Notes: a model not told the origin generated them from the sequence alone. A stretch of DNA of 50,839 nt from Hyphomonadaceae bacterium (GCA_019747815.1 JAIEQJ010000052.1:1-50839); one strand, 5' to 3'; counted from the stretch's first letter, positions 1-9,378 are shown. Program-made: numbers and translations.

Positions 1-156
1 ATCCAAGCTCCGATGTTCGTGAGCGTGAATCACTGTTCGAGGCCCCTGTCTAGAAAAAAACTGAGTACAAGGCCTAGACTGTCTAGCCTGGGGCCCGCGT
101 GTGACACCGGTCTGGCGGATGTCATTGCCCGGCGCTCGGGCAGGCCGCGTGCCGGC

Positions 157-2286
157 TCAGATGTCGAGATCCTTGGCGAACGCCGCACGCTCCTGGATGA
201 AGCGGAAGCGGGCCTCGGGCTTGGAGCCCATGAGCGCATTGACGGCGTCGGTCACCTTCGCCTTGTCGCCGGCGATCTCCACCTTGAGCAGGGTGCGCTT
301 GGCCGGATCCATGGTGGTTTCCTTGAGCTGGGAGGCGTTCATCTCGCCGAGCCCCTTGAAGCGGTTGACCTCCACCTTGGCGTTGGCGGCAAACTCGGAT
401 CCGATGAGCTGGTCCTTGTGCTTGTCATCGCGCGCGTAGAACGACTTGGCGCCGTGGGTGAGCCTATAGAGCGGCGGCATCGCCAGATAGAGATGGCCGT
501 TGTCGATCAGTTCCGGCATCTCCTGGTAGAAGAATGTGATCAGCAGCGAGGCGATGTGGGCGCCGTCGACGTCGGCGTCGGTCATGATGATCACGCGCTC
601 GTAGCGCAAATCCTCGTCGCGATATTTGGCGCCGGTGCCCACGCCCAGCGCCTGGATCAGGTCCGACAGGAGCTGGTTCTGCGACAGCTTCTGGGATGAG
701 GCGTTCGCCACGTTGAGGATCTTGCCGCGCAGGGGCAGCACGGCCTGGCTCTCGCGGTTGCGCGCCTGCTTGGCGGAGCCGCCGGCGCTGTCGCCTTCGA
801 CGATGAAGATCTCCGTGCCCTGCTTGGAGTTCAGGCTGCAGTCGGCGAGCTTGCCGGGCAGGCGCAGCTTGCGGGTGGCCGTCTGCCGGCCGATTTCCTT
901 CTCGCGCTTGCGCTTCAAGCGCTCCTCGGCCTGGTCCACGGCCCAGTCGAGCAGCTTGGTCGCCTGTTGCGGGCTGTCCGCCAGCCAGTGGTCGAAGGCA
1001 TCGCGCACCGCGTTCTCGACGATGCGGGTGGCTTCCTGGGTGGCGAGCTTGTCCTTGGTCTGGCCCTGGAACTCGGGCTCACGGATGAACACCGAGAGCA
1101 TGGCGGCGGCGGTGCCCAGCACATCGTCGGCCGTGATGTTGGCCGCGCGCTTGTTGGCCACCCGCTCGCCGAAATCGCGCAAGCCTTTGCTGAGCGCGCC
1201 GCGCAGGCCGTTCTCGTGCGTGCCGCCCTCGGGCGTGGGGATCGTGTTGCAGTAGGAGTTGAGGAAGCCGTCCTCGTCGGCGACCCAGCAGACCGCCCAC
1301 TCCACCGAGCCGTGCCCGTTCGCCTTCTCGATGCGGCCCGCGAACAAGTCTTTGGTGACGCGGGTCTGGCCGTTGATGGTGGCCTCCAAGTACTCCTTCA
1401 GTCCGCCCGGGAAATGGAACGTGGCCTTCGCCGGCGTGTCGTCGGTGATCAGCTCGGGCGCACAGCTCCAGCGGATCTCGACGCCGCCGAACAGATAGGC
1501 CTTGGAGCGGGCCATGCGGAACAGGCGCTGCGGCTTGAAGGCGGCGCCCTTGCCGAAGATCTTCTCGTCCGGCTTGAAGCGCACCTTGGTGCCGCGCCGG
1601 TTCTTGACGGCGCCCAGCTTCTGCAGCTTGCCCTGGGGCTGGCCGCGGCTGAACGTCATGGCGTAGAGCTGCTGGCTGCGCGCCACCTCCACCTCGAGCT
1701 TGTCGGCGAGCGCATTGACCACCGACACGCCGACGCCGTGCAGGCCGCCCGAGGTGTTATAGACCTTGCTGTCGAACTTGCCGCCCGAGTGCAGCGTGGT
1801 CATGATGACTTCCAGCGCCGACTTGGTCTTGAACTTGGGATGCGGATCGACGGGGATGCCGCGGCCGTTGTCGGTGACGGTCAGGAAGCCGCCGGCCTCC
1901 AGCTCCACCTCGATCCAGTTGGCGTGGCCGGCCACCGCCTCGTCCATGGCGTTGTCGATCACCTCGGCGAACAGGTGATGCAGCGCCTTCTCGTCGGTGC
2001 CGCCGATGTACATGCCGGGCCGGCGCCGCACGGGCTCGAGGCCTTCGAGCACCTCGATGTCGGCGGCGGTGTAGCTGTCGGATGCTTCGGCTGGCTTGCG
2101 AATGGCACGCACCACGGGTTGTTCTCTTGCTCCTTGCTGCTCCTGGTCGGAGCCGTCTATTTCCGGTTCCGGAACGAGTTCGAGGCTCGCCTGCGGTTTC
2201 GGCGGGGGGGCTTCGGCCTTGACGCGTTTGGAGCTGTCGGACTTGCCGAACAGATCGCGCAAGGCGCCCAGGCGGAAAGCTGGCAT
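157..2286 (-). CDS. parE: DNA topoisomerase IV subunit B (ParE)
   Basis: ATPase subunit of topoisomerase IV, which with ParC decatenates daughter chromosomes. The 709-residue product has a GHKL ATPase domain: 'RRPGMYIGGTD' at about 88-98 and 'EVIDNAMDEA' with the Mg-binding Asn near 112. The Toprim domain carries 'EGDSAGG' near 497 and 'DADVDGAH' near 570. The C-terminus is short ('FAKDLDI'), as in ParE, and no GyrB-type insertion is apparent. The first 70 residues are charged and Pro/Gln-rich, probably a disordered extension of the sort common in alphaproteobacterial ParE. panC lies upstream on the same strand with 275 bp between them, so separate transcription is likely. Downstream, bases 1-156 hold no gene; a small CTAGAC/GTCTAG hairpin and a T-run on the minus strand might terminate parE, weakly. 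Confidence 0.95.
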   Translation of the reverse strand: MPAFRLGALRDLFGKSDSSKRVKAEAPPPKPQASLELVPEPEIDGSDQEQQGAREQPVVRAIRKPAEASDSYTAADIEVLEGLEPVRRRPGMYIGGTDEKALHHLFAEVIDNAMDEAVAGHANWIEVELEAGGFLTVTDNGRGIPVDPHPKFKTKSALEVIMTTLHSGGKFDSKVYNTSGGLHGVGVSVVNALADKLEVEVARSQQLYAMTFSRGQPQGKLQKLGAVKNRRGTKVRFKPDEKIFGKGAAFKPQRLFRMARSKAYLFGGVEIRWSCAPELITDDTPAKATFHFPGGLKEYLEATINGQTRVTKDLFAGRIEKANGHGSVEWAVCWVADEDGFLNSYCNTIPTPEGGTHENGLRGALSKGLRDFGERVANKRAANITADDVLGTAAAMLSVFIREPEFQGQTKDKLATQEATRIVENAVRDAFDHWLADSPQQATKLLDWAVDQAEERLKRKREKEIGRQTATRKLRLPGKLADCSLNSKQGTEIFIVEGDSAGGSAKQARNRESQAVLPLRGKILNVANASSQKLSQNQLLSDLIQALGVGTGAKYRDEDLRYERVIIMTDADVDGAHIASLLITFFYQEMPELIDNGHLYLAMPPLYRLTHGAKSFYARDDKHKDQLIGSEFAANAKVEVNRFKGLGEMNASQLKETTMDPAKRTLLKVEIAGDKAKVTDAVNALMGSKPEARFRFIQERAAFAKDLDI

Positions 2287-2561
2287 GGACGTAGCCTGTC
2301 GATCGCTTCAAGAGTATCTGACGCAACGCCACACGCAACCGCCTCGGAAATTGCGCGAATCCCAAGGCCAGGGCAGGGTTGAGGTGGCACGGGTGTGGGG
2401 CCCTGGCAAGGGCGGTGGGGCCACACGCGCGCCGCCATCCCGGAATTTCCACGCCGGCGAAGTATTTTGCAGGATCGCCAGGCACGGGAGGCGAGAGAAC
2501 CCTATGGGCCTGGGTCAGTGATGCGGGTCGCAGATGACAGGCGCAATACAGGCGCGCTGGC

Positions 2562-3434
2562 TCACAACTGCGGCAGCAGCGGGTGCTCCACGCCGATGTT
2601 GTCGATGAGCCGGGTCTTGCCGAGCCAGGCCGCCACCAGCACGCGCAGCGGGCGCTGCGCTCCGGGCGGCGCGGGCTTCAGAGTTTCCGCGTCGCGCACC
2701 TCCAGGTAGTCGACCTTGAAGCCGGCGCCTTCCAGCGTCGCTTTGCCGTCTGCGACGGCCCCGGCGATGACGCCGCCCTCGGCGGCGGTCTGTGCGACGT
2801 TGCTGATGACTTGATAGAGCGCGGGGGCGACGGCTCGCTCACGAGGTGACAGGTAGGCGTTGCGCGAGCTCATGGCGAGGCCGTCGGCCTCGCGCACGGT
2901 TGGCATGCCGATGATCTCGAGCGGCAGATCGAGATCGCGCACCATCTGCATCACGACCGCGAGCTGCTGATAGTCCTTCTCGCCGAATACGGCGATGTCG
3001 GGCGCCACCTGCGTGAAGAGCTTGCAGCATACGGTCGCCACGCCGCCGAAGAAATGCGGGCGGAAATCGCTCTCCAAACCCTCGGCGGCACCGGTTGGGT
3101 TCACGCGCGTGGCGAAGCCCTCCGGATACATTTCCGCGCGATCGGGCGACCACACCAGGTCGCAGCCCATCGCGGCCAGCTTGGCCAGATCCCCGGCCTC
3201 ATCGCGCGGGTAGCGGTCGAAGTCCTCGTGCGGGGCGAACTGCGTGGGGTTGACGAAGATCGAGACCACAGCGCGGCGGCAGCGCGCCTTGGCGAGCCGT
3301 ACAAGCTCCAGATGGCCGGCGTGGAGGGCGCCCATGGTGGGCACCAGGGCCACCGTCTCTCCGGCTCCGCGCCAGGAGCGCACCTGTGTCCTCAGGTCCC
3401 GAACATTGCGTAGCACAGGAACGGCGCCGCCCAT
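2562..3434 (-). CDS. panC: Pantothenate synthetase (PanC)
   Basis: Cytosolic ligase joining pantoate and beta-alanine with ATP, the last step of pantothenate synthesis. The 290-residue protein has the nucleotidyltransferase HIGH-like signature 'TMGALHAGH' at about 33-41, the 'VSIFVNPTQF' strand, the 'FGEKDYQQL' segment and a KMSKS-like 'AMSSRN'. Length fits the family (about 280-290). The ATG at 3434 is the natural start, with 'LRNVRDLR' following. panB is not adjacent in this window. It faces away from putA across 194 bp, which should hold both promoters. Confidence 0.95.
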   Translation of the reverse strand: MGGAVPVLRNVRDLRTQVRSWRGAGETVALVPTMGALHAGHLELVRLAKARCRRAVVSIFVNPTQFAPHEDFDRYPRDEAGDLAKLAAMGCDLVWSPDRAEMYPEGFATRVNPTGAAEGLESDFRPHFFGGVATVCCKLFTQVAPDIAVFGEKDYQQLAVVMQMVRDLDLPLEIIGMPTVREADGLAMSSRNAYLSPRERAVAPALYQVISNVAQTAAEGGVIAGAVADGKATLEGAGFKVDYLEVRDAETLKPAPPGAQRPLRVLVAAWLGKTRLIDNIGVEHPLLPQL

Positions 3435-3628
3435 GATTCGTTTCTCTCAACCCTTGTTGCGGGCGCGAGGTTATAGACGGCGCAGCCCGGCCTGCAAGCG
3501 CCGGCCCGGCCGGCGATGGCCCGCACTGTATTCCTTAGAGTTGTCCAAGAGATGGGGGCAAGTAGGCCGTTGCGCTAGAATGGGGGGCGAGACTCTGGTC
3601 TACCGCGGACATGCATTGGAGGCCCCAA

Positions 3629-6600
3629 ATGCGTCCTGCCTGGGAAGCCCGGCCCGTCGAGGATGCCGCCGCCGCACATCCGGGATTGCCGGAGCGCGAT
3701 GAGATTGCGTCCTATCACCTGATCGACGAGATGCGTCTCGTCGGCGGTCTGGTCGAGCGGGCCATCTTCACCGACACCGAGCGCAACCGCATTGCCGATC
3801 GGGCAGCGAGGCTCGTCGCCGCCGCGCGCGCCAGCCGCCACCAGCATGGCGGCGTCGACGCCTTCATGCACGAGTACGGGCTGACCTCCGAGGAAGGCAT
3901 CATCCTGATGTGCCTCGCCGAGGCGCTGCTGCGTATTCCCGACAAGGACACCGCCGATGCCCTGATTGCCGAGAAGATCGGCGGCGGGCGCTGGGAGAAG
4001 CATCTGGGGGCCTCCGACAGCCTGTTCGTGAATGCGTCGACCTTCGGCCTGATGATCACGGGGCGCGTGGTGAGGCTGGGCGAGACGAAAGGTGCGGGCC
4101 CCGCAGCTGTTCTCAAGCGTCTCGTGGCCCGCTCGGGCGAGCCCTTCATACGCCAGGCGCTGCGCCAGGCCATGCGGATCCTGGGCGACAATTTCGTGCT
4201 CGGTCGCACCATCGATGAGGCGCTCTCCCGTGCCGCGCCGCTCGAGGCCAAGGGCTATCGCTTCTCCTATGACATGCTGGGTGAGCGGGCCAGGACGGCC
4301 AGCGACGCGGACGGCTATTTCAACCGCTACAAGGGCGCCATCGAGGCGGTCGGCAAGGCAGCCCCGGCGCGTGCCGGCTTGACGAACCACGAGCTGATGG
4401 CGCGACCCAGCATCTCGGTGAAGCTCTCCGCCATCCATGCCCGCTTCGACCCCGGCAAGGAGGAGCGGCTGGCGCGCGAGCTGCTGCCACGCATCGTGGC
4501 TTTGGCGGCGGCCGCCCGACGCTCCGGCCTGGGGCTGACCATCGATGCGGAGGAGCAGGACCGCCTCGATCTGACGCTCGGGCTGTTTGCCTCTGCCTTC
4601 ACCGATCCGGCGGTTGCGGGCTGGCCGGGTCTCGGCCTCGCCGTGCAGGCCTATGGCAAGCGGGCGATCCCGGTGCTGCGCTGGCTGCGGCGGCTGTCCG
4701 GGTACGGCGGCAAGCAGATCCCGGTGCGGCTGGTGAAAGGCGCCTACTGGGACAGCGAGATCAAATGGGCGCAGGAGCGCGGGCTGGCCGACTATTCCGT
4801 GCTCACCCGCAAGCTCCACACCGACGTCTCCTATCTCGCCTGTTTGCGGCTGCTGCTGTCGGACCCCGTCGCCTTCTATCCCCAGTTTGCCACGCACAAC
4901 GCGCAGTCCATCGCCGCGGTGAGCGTGGCTGCGGCCTCGACTGAAGCCTACGAGTTCCAGCGCCTGCACGGCATGGGCGAGGCGCTCTACGAGGAGGTGG
5001 TTGGCAGCGGCAAGCTGGGCGTGCCGTGCCGCATCTATGCGCCCGTCGGTGCGCACGCCGATCTCGTCGCCTATCTCGTGCGGCGCCTGCTGGAGAACGG
5101 GGCGAACACATCCTTCGTCAATCGGCTGGCCGACGAGGAAGCGCCGATTGCGGAGATCGTGAGGGACCCCGTTGCGCTTCTCGAAGCCGAGAAGGAAGAG
5201 CACAGGCGTCAGCGGCTGCTGCCGAAGCCGCACGAGATTTTCGCGCCCGAGCGGGTGAACAGCCGCGGCATGGCGCTGGACCAGCCCGGCGTGCGCGAGG
5301 CCCTGCGGCGCGATCTTGAGGTCGAGCTCAAGGCCGTGTTCACGGCGGCGCCCCTTGTCGACGGCAAGGTGGCGCAGGGTGCCGGCGCCGCGCCGGTGCT
5401 GTGTCCGCATGATCGCAATCAGCGCATCGGCACGGTCCACGCGGCGGATGCGTCCGCCATCGAGGCGGCCATCGGCAGCGCCTGCGCTGCCGCGCACGCC
5501 TGGGATCGGCTGGGCGGGCCCGCGCGCAGCCTGATCCTGGAGCGCGCCGCCGACCTCTTCGAGCGCGATCGCGTGCGGCTGATGGCGGTGATGGTGCGAG
5601 AGGCCGGCAAGACGGTGGAGAACGCGCTCTCCGACGTGCGCGAGGCCATCGACTTTCTGCGCTACTACGCCGTGGAGGCGCGCCGGCTGTTCGCCGGCCC
5701 CGTTTCGCTCAAGGGCTCGACGGGCGAGACCAATCTGCTGGAGCTGCGCGGCCGCGGGCCCTTCGCCTGCATCAGCCCCTGGAATTTTCCGCTGGCGATC
5801 TTCACGGGCCAGGTGGCGGCCGCACTCGCCGCCGGCAATCCGGTGCTGGCCAAGCCTGCCGGGCAGACGCCGATCGTGGCCTTCCTCGCCACCCAGCTTC
5901 TGCACGAGGCGGGCGTGCCGCCGGGCGTGCTCCATCTGCTGCCGGGCGGCGGGGCGGTCGGGGCGGCGCTGGTCAAGGACGTGCGGGTGGCCGGTGTCGC
6001 CTTCACGGGCTCCAATGCCACGGGATGGGCTATTCAGAGCGCACTCGCCGACCGGCGCGGTGCCATGGTGCCCTTCATCGCCGAGACCGGTGGTCTCAAC
6101 GCCATGATCGCCGATTCGAGCGCCCTGCCCGAGCAGGTGATCCGCGACGTGGTGCGGTCCGCCTTCGATTCAGCGGGGCAGCGCTGCTCGGCCGCGCGCA
6201 TCTTCTTCGTGCAGGAGGACGTGGCCAAGCCGATGCTCGACATGCTGGTCGGTGCGGTGCAGGCGCTCGATATCGGCGATCCCATCGACTATGCCATCGA
6301 CATCGGCCCGGTCATCGACGAGGACGCGATGGATCGCCTGGATGCGCACAAGCTGCGCATGCAGAAGCAGGGCGCCGAGCTCATCGATCTTCCCCTGCCG
6401 TTCGAGTGCCAGGTGGGCACCTACGTCACGCCGGCGGTGTTCGAGATCGCTAGCGCCCAGGTGCTGCGCGAGGAGGTGTTCGGCCCGATCCTGCACGTGG
6501 TGCGGTTCCAGGGCGGGCATCTCGACAAGGTGGTCGAGGCCATCAATGCCAGCGGCTATGGCCTGACGCTGGGCCTGCACAGCCGCATCGCCTCCGTTGC

Positions 6601-6826
6601 CGACTACGTGGCGGAGCATGCCCGCGTGGGGAACCTGTACGTCAATCGCAACCAGATCGGCGCCGCGGTCGGGGTGCAGCCTTTCGGCGGCGAGGGGCTG
6701 TCGGGCACGGGGCCGAAGGCGGGCGGTCCCAACACTCTCGCCCGCTTCGCCACCGAGCGCGTGCGCACCACCGACATCACGGCGACGGGCGGCAACGTCG
6801 GGCTGTTGGGGCTCGGCGAAACATAG
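3629..6826 (+). CDS. putA: Bifunctional proline dehydrogenase / P5C dehydrogenase (PutA)
   Basis: Oxidises proline to glutamate in two channelled steps, passing electrons to FAD/quinone and then NAD+. The N-terminal half is the proline dehydrogenase barrel ('SVKLSAIHARF', 'GLTIDAEEQDRL', 'RLVKGAYWDSE', 'ATHNAQS'). The C-terminal half is an aldehyde dehydrogenase: 'SPWNFPLAIF', 'ETGGLNAMI', and the catalytic Cys in 'SAGQRCSAARI'. I chose the ATG at 3629 because GGAGG at 3617-3621 sits 7 nt upstream; the ATG at 3611 lacks such a site. The 1065-residue form has no N-terminal ribbon-helix-helix, so unlike the E. coli protein it should not repress its own gene. No putR-like regulator is adjacent. 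It converges on the next gene with only 3 bp between stops. Confidence 0.95.
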   Translation: MRPAWEARPVEDAAAAHPGLPERDEIASYHLIDEMRLVGGLVERAIFTDTERNRIADRAARLVAAARASRHQHGGVDAFMHEYGLTSEEGIILMCLAEALLRIPDKDTADALIAEKIGGGRWEKHLGASDSLFVNASTFGLMITGRVVRLGETKGAGPAAVLKRLVARSGEPFIRQALRQAMRILGDNFVLGRTIDEALSRAAPLEAKGYRFSYDMLGERARTASDADGYFNRYKGAIEAVGKAAPARAGLTNHELMARPSISVKLSAIHARFDPGKEERLARELLPRIVALAAAARRSGLGLTIDAEEQDRLDLTLGLFASAFTDPAVAGWPGLGLAVQAYGKRAIPVLRWLRRLSGYGGKQIPVRLVKGAYWDSEIKWAQERGLADYSVLTRKLHTDVSYLACLRLLLSDPVAFYPQFATHNAQSIAAVSVAAASTEAYEFQRLHGMGEALYEEVVGSGKLGVPCRIYAPVGAHADLVAYLVRRLLENGANTSFVNRLADEEAPIAEIVRDPVALLEAEKEEHRRQRLLPKPHEIFAPERVNSRGMALDQPGVREALRRDLEVELKAVFTAAPLVDGKVAQGAGAAPVLCPHDRNQRIGTVHAADASAIEAAIGSACAAAHAWDRLGGPARSLILERAADLFERDRVRLMAVMVREAGKTVENALSDVREAIDFLRYYAVEARRLFAGPVSLKGSTGETNLLELRGRGPFACISPWNFPLAIFTGQVAAALAAGNPVLAKPAGQTPIVAFLATQLLHEAGVPPGVLHLLPGGGAVGAALVKDVRVAGVAFTGSNATGWAIQSALADRRGAMVPFIAETGGLNAMIADSSALPEQVIRDVVRSAFDSAGQRCSAARIFFVQEDVAKPMLDMLVGAVQALDIGDPIDYAIDIGPVIDEDAMDRLDAHKLRMQKQGAELIDLPLPFECQVGTYVTPAVFEIASAQVLREEVFGPILHVVRFQGGHLDKVVEAINASGYGLTLGLHSRIASVADYVAEHARVGNLYVNRNQIGAAVGVQPFGGEGLSGTGPKAGGPNTLARFATERVRTTDITATGGNVGLLGLGET

Positions 6827-6829
6827 ATC

Positions 6830-7705
6830 TCACGCAGCCTGCCCGCGATTGACCAGCAGCAGCCCAGCCACCACGAGCACCAGTGCTGCAGCGTGATACC
6901 AGGCAAGCTGCTCGCCGATGAGCAGCATGGCGAGCCCGGCCGCGTACACGGGCGTGAGCGTGAGCGATGCGGCGGTGAGCACGGGCCCGTTGCGCGTGAG
7001 CGCCAGGTTGTAGCCCAGGAATGCGCCGATGCCGGCCACGAGCACCGTTGCGACCAGCCACGGAACCATCCACGGCGCGGGCACGGGATGCGCGGCGCCA
7101 AGCTCGGCACCTGCGACGGGAAGCAGTGCGATCGTCGCGCCCAAGCCCATGACTGCGAACTGCGGCAGTGCCGTGAGGAGCGCCGGCGTCCGCCGCAGCG
7201 CAATGGTGTAGACCACGAACACGAGCATGCCGGCCGTTGCCCACAGGTCCCCGGGCGTGAAACGCAGGTTCTGCAGAACCTCAGGGTGGCCGCGCGTGAC
7301 AATCAGCACGACGCCCGCAAGGCACGCCGCGATGCCGAGCCCGAGAGCCGCCGTCATCCGCTGGCGTCCGGCGGCGATCTCCCACGCGGCAACGAACGCC
7401 GAGGTGCATCCGTAGATGAGGGCAATGTTGGTGGCCGGTGACGTCCGCGCCCCCTCGAAGGCGGCATAGGCGCAAAAGCCCATGCCCAGCGCCCCCAGTA
7501 TGGCGACGCGCACGAGGTGGCCGGCCGGCGCCCGCCAGCGCTCGCTCCCGCCGCCCGCCAGCGCGAGCAAAGCCACGATGACGGCCGAGAAGGCCCATCG
7601 GATGACCGATAGCGAGGCAGGGCCGAACGCCTCCGCCATCGCCCGCCCGATCACGGGGTTGAGCGCGAAGCAGGCGGGCACCAGGGCAAGGAGGAGGAGG
7701 TTCAT
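6830..7705 (-). CDS. EamA/DMT-family transporter
   Basis: Inner-membrane transporter of the drug/metabolite superfamily. The 291-residue product has about ten hydrophobic segments in two EamA repeats. The first begins 'MNLLLLALVPACFALNPVIGRAM' in spirit of the family; the second begins around 'LWATAGMLVFVVYTIAL'. I chose the ATG at 7705: an in-frame extension to 7795 would add a soluble stretch that reads through a perfect palindrome. Substrate cannot be told from sequence; relatives export amino acids or other metabolites. It converges on putA and is divergent from the VWA gene, with a 26-bp palindrome 14 bp upstream of the start. Confidence 0.85.
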   Translation of the reverse strand: MNLLLLALVPACFALNPVIGRAMAEAFGPASLSVIRWAFSAVIVALLALAGGGSERWRAPAGHLVRVAILGALGMGFCAYAAFEGARTSPATNIALIYGCTSAFVAAWEIAAGRQRMTAALGLGIAACLAGVVLIVTRGHPEVLQNLRFTPGDLWATAGMLVFVVYTIALRRTPALLTALPQFAVMGLGATIALLPVAGAELGAAHPVPAPWMVPWLVATVLVAGIGAFLGYNLALTRNGPVLTAASLTLTPVYAAGLAMLLIGEQLAWYHAAALVLVVAGLLLVNRGQAA

Positions 7706-7718
7706 GGAAGGTGGGAAG

Positions 7719-7744
7719 CCGGTCTGCGAAGCTTCGCAGACCGG
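7719..7744. repeat. 26-bp perfect palindrome between transporter and VWA gene
   Basis: Two 13-bp arms, CCGGTCTGCGAAG and its exact reverse complement, abut with no spacer. It lies 14 bp upstream of the EamA transporter start and about 125 bp upstream of the VWA gene. It could be an operator for a dimeric regulator, a cruciform/REP-type element, or a hairpin in the transporter mRNA leader. A second copy is not visible in this window. Confidence 0.9.
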
Positions 7745-7869
7745 TGCGGCTCGCGCAAGCCAGGCCGATTCCGCACAGTCTTCTGCGGCCGGCATTGTCG
7801 CCCGAGGCGCGAAGCGCCATCTTTACGGGAGGTATTGGCGACTTGGGGAAAGGCGCTGCGGGCCTCGCC

Positions 7870-8670
7870 ATGACGGACAAGGGCAAGACGACAGCCGAGA
7901 GCCGCGAGACGGTGGCCAAGACGGGAGCCAAAGCTCCGCAAGCGGCCCAGCCGAGCGGGGTGCCGTCCGAGGCGCGGCAGACCCCACCCACACGCGCCTC
8001 CTCCGCTGCCGATGTGGCCGACTTCGTGCAGCGCATGAAGGAATTGGCGCCCCGTACGGCCGCCGGCCGGGGTCGCCTGGTCTTCGCCATGGATGCCACC
8101 ATGAGCCGCCAGCCGACGTGGGACATGGCGCTCGCCCTGCAGGCCGACATGTTCAAGGCCGTGAAGGCCATCGGCGGCCTGGATGTGCAACTCATGTACT
8201 TCCGCGGCAGCGGCGAGTGCCGCGCGTCGCGCTGGGTGAGCGACCCGGATGCGCTCGCCCATCTCATGACGCGCGTGGCCTGCGCCGGCGGGTTTACGCA
8301 AATCCGCAAGGTGCTGTCCCACACCCGCGAGGAGGCAACCCAGAAGCCCGTCAATGCGCTCGTCTATGTCGGCGACTGCATGGAGGAAGACATCGACGAG
8401 CTGTGCGGTCGCGCGGGCGAGCTCGCCCTGCTGGGCGTGCCGGTGTTTCTGTTCCAGGAAGGCTCCGACACGCGGGCCGAGAGAGCTTTCCGCGAGATCG
8501 CCCGCCTCACCAAGGGGGCCTACTGTCGGTTCGACGCCGGCTCCGCCGCCCAGTTGAAGGACTTGCTCTCGGCCGTTGCGGTCTATGCCGCAGGCGGGCG
8601 CAAGGCGCTGGCCGCGCTCGGCGGACGGGTGCCGCGCTTGCTGCTCGAGCAGATGAAACAGCCAGGGTGA
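7870..8670 (+). CDS. VWA-domain protein, partner of the downstream J-protein
   Basis: Predicted soluble protein of 266 residues. The first 45 are low-complexity (Lys/Ala/Pro/Thr), probably disordered. A von Willebrand A-type fold follows, with a MIDAS-like 'FAMDATMSRQPTWD' near 76-89 (D-x-T-x-S), a Thr region 'ACAGGFTQI' and 'VYVGDCMEEDIDEL'. This suggests a metal-dependent protein-binding module; no catalytic function is evident. The ATG at 7870 was chosen because upstream codons run through the palindrome. Its stop is 12 bp from the J-protein start, so the two are probably co-transcribed. As I recall, this pairing recurs in related alphaproteobacteria; the function is not established. Confidence 0.8.
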   Translation: MTDKGKTTAESRETVAKTGAKAPQAAQPSGVPSEARQTPPTRASSAADVADFVQRMKELAPRTAAGRGRLVFAMDATMSRQPTWDMALALQADMFKAVKAIGGLDVQLMYFRGSGECRASRWVSDPDALAHLMTRVACAGGFTQIRKVLSHTREEATQKPVNALVYVGDCMEEDIDELCGRAGELALLGVPVFLFQEGSDTRAERAFREIARLTKGAYCRFDAGSAAQLKDLLSAVAVYAAGGRKALAALGGRVPRLLLEQMKQPG

Positions 8671-8682
8671 GCGGAGCCTCCC

Positions 8683-9378
8683 ATGCAGTATCTGCTCCTC
8701 GGCTTCGCGGCCCTGCTGGCGCTCCTGCTGCTGATGCGCGTCTATTCGCTCGCCAACACGCAGGTGCTGGCGCGCCAGTTGCGCATCGGAGCGGGCGTCG
8801 CGGCGCTGGCAGGCGCGGGCGTGCTGGTCTACCGGGGCGCCATCGGCTATGCGATGTCGCTGGCGGCGTTGGGCTCATGGCTGCTCTGGGGCATGGGCGG
8901 CTCACCTTGGGGTGCCGGCAGCGCACAGAAGGCGTCCGGCCAGACCTCGCGGGTGGAGACCGAGCATCTCGAGGTGGAGCTCGACCATGACACCGGCCAG
9001 ATCCGTGGCCGCGTGCTGAAGGGCTTTTTCGCCGGCCGCGACCTCGAAACCCTGGCTCCCGTCGAGATGGCGCATCTGTGGCAGGACTGCCGCTTTTCCG
9101 ATCCGCAGTCGGCGCAGATCCTGGAAGCCTATCTTGACCGCGCCCATCCCACGTGGCGCGAGGACCTGGCACGTGCCGAAGGTGAAAGCAGCGGCCCTGC
9201 CGGCCACATGACCCGCGCACAGGCGCTCGACATTTTGGGGCTCAGCGAGGGTGCCAGCGACGACGACATCCGCCGCGCGCACCGCGATTTCATGCTGAAG
9301 CTGCACCCCGATCGCGGCGGCTCCACCTTCCTCGCCGCCAAGATCAACGAGGCCAAGGACGTGCTGCTGGGGAAGTGA
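8683..9378 (+). CDS. Membrane-anchored J-domain protein, Tim14/Pam18-like
   Basis: 231-residue inner-membrane protein. Two hydrophobic stretches at about 2-20 and 32-70 are followed by a cytosolic region ('RVETEHLEVELDHDTGQIRG') and a C-terminal J domain from about 176. The Hsp70-stimulating HPD lies in 'LKLHPDRGGS', followed by 'KINEAKDVLL'. A J domain at the extreme C-terminus with HPDRGGS...KINEA is the layout of mitochondrial Tim14/Pam18, rather than of DnaJ, which has it at the N-terminus; no Gly/Phe or zinc region is present. It should recruit DnaK to a membrane site. It follows the VWA gene by 12 bp and converges on a small membrane-protein gene. Confidence 0.85.
   Translation: MQYLLLGFAALLALLLLMRVYSLANTQVLARQLRIGAGVAALAGAGVLVYRGAIGYAMSLAALGSWLLWGMGGSPWGAGSAQKASGQTSRVETEHLEVELDHDTGQIRGRVLKGFFAGRDLETLAPVEMAHLWQDCRFSDPQSAQILEAYLDRAHPTWREDLARAEGESSGPAGHMTRAQALDILGLSEGASDDDIRRAHRDFMLKLHPDRGGSTFLAAKINEAKDVLLGK

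Noticed and set aside
1-156. Gene fragment at the left edge
   Set aside because: No frame extends convincingly past parE; only a small hairpin and an A-run are seen.
3575-5935. 786-codon frame antisense to putA
   Set aside because: His/Arg/Gln/Gly-rich translation with no motif; putA is unambiguous on the other strand.
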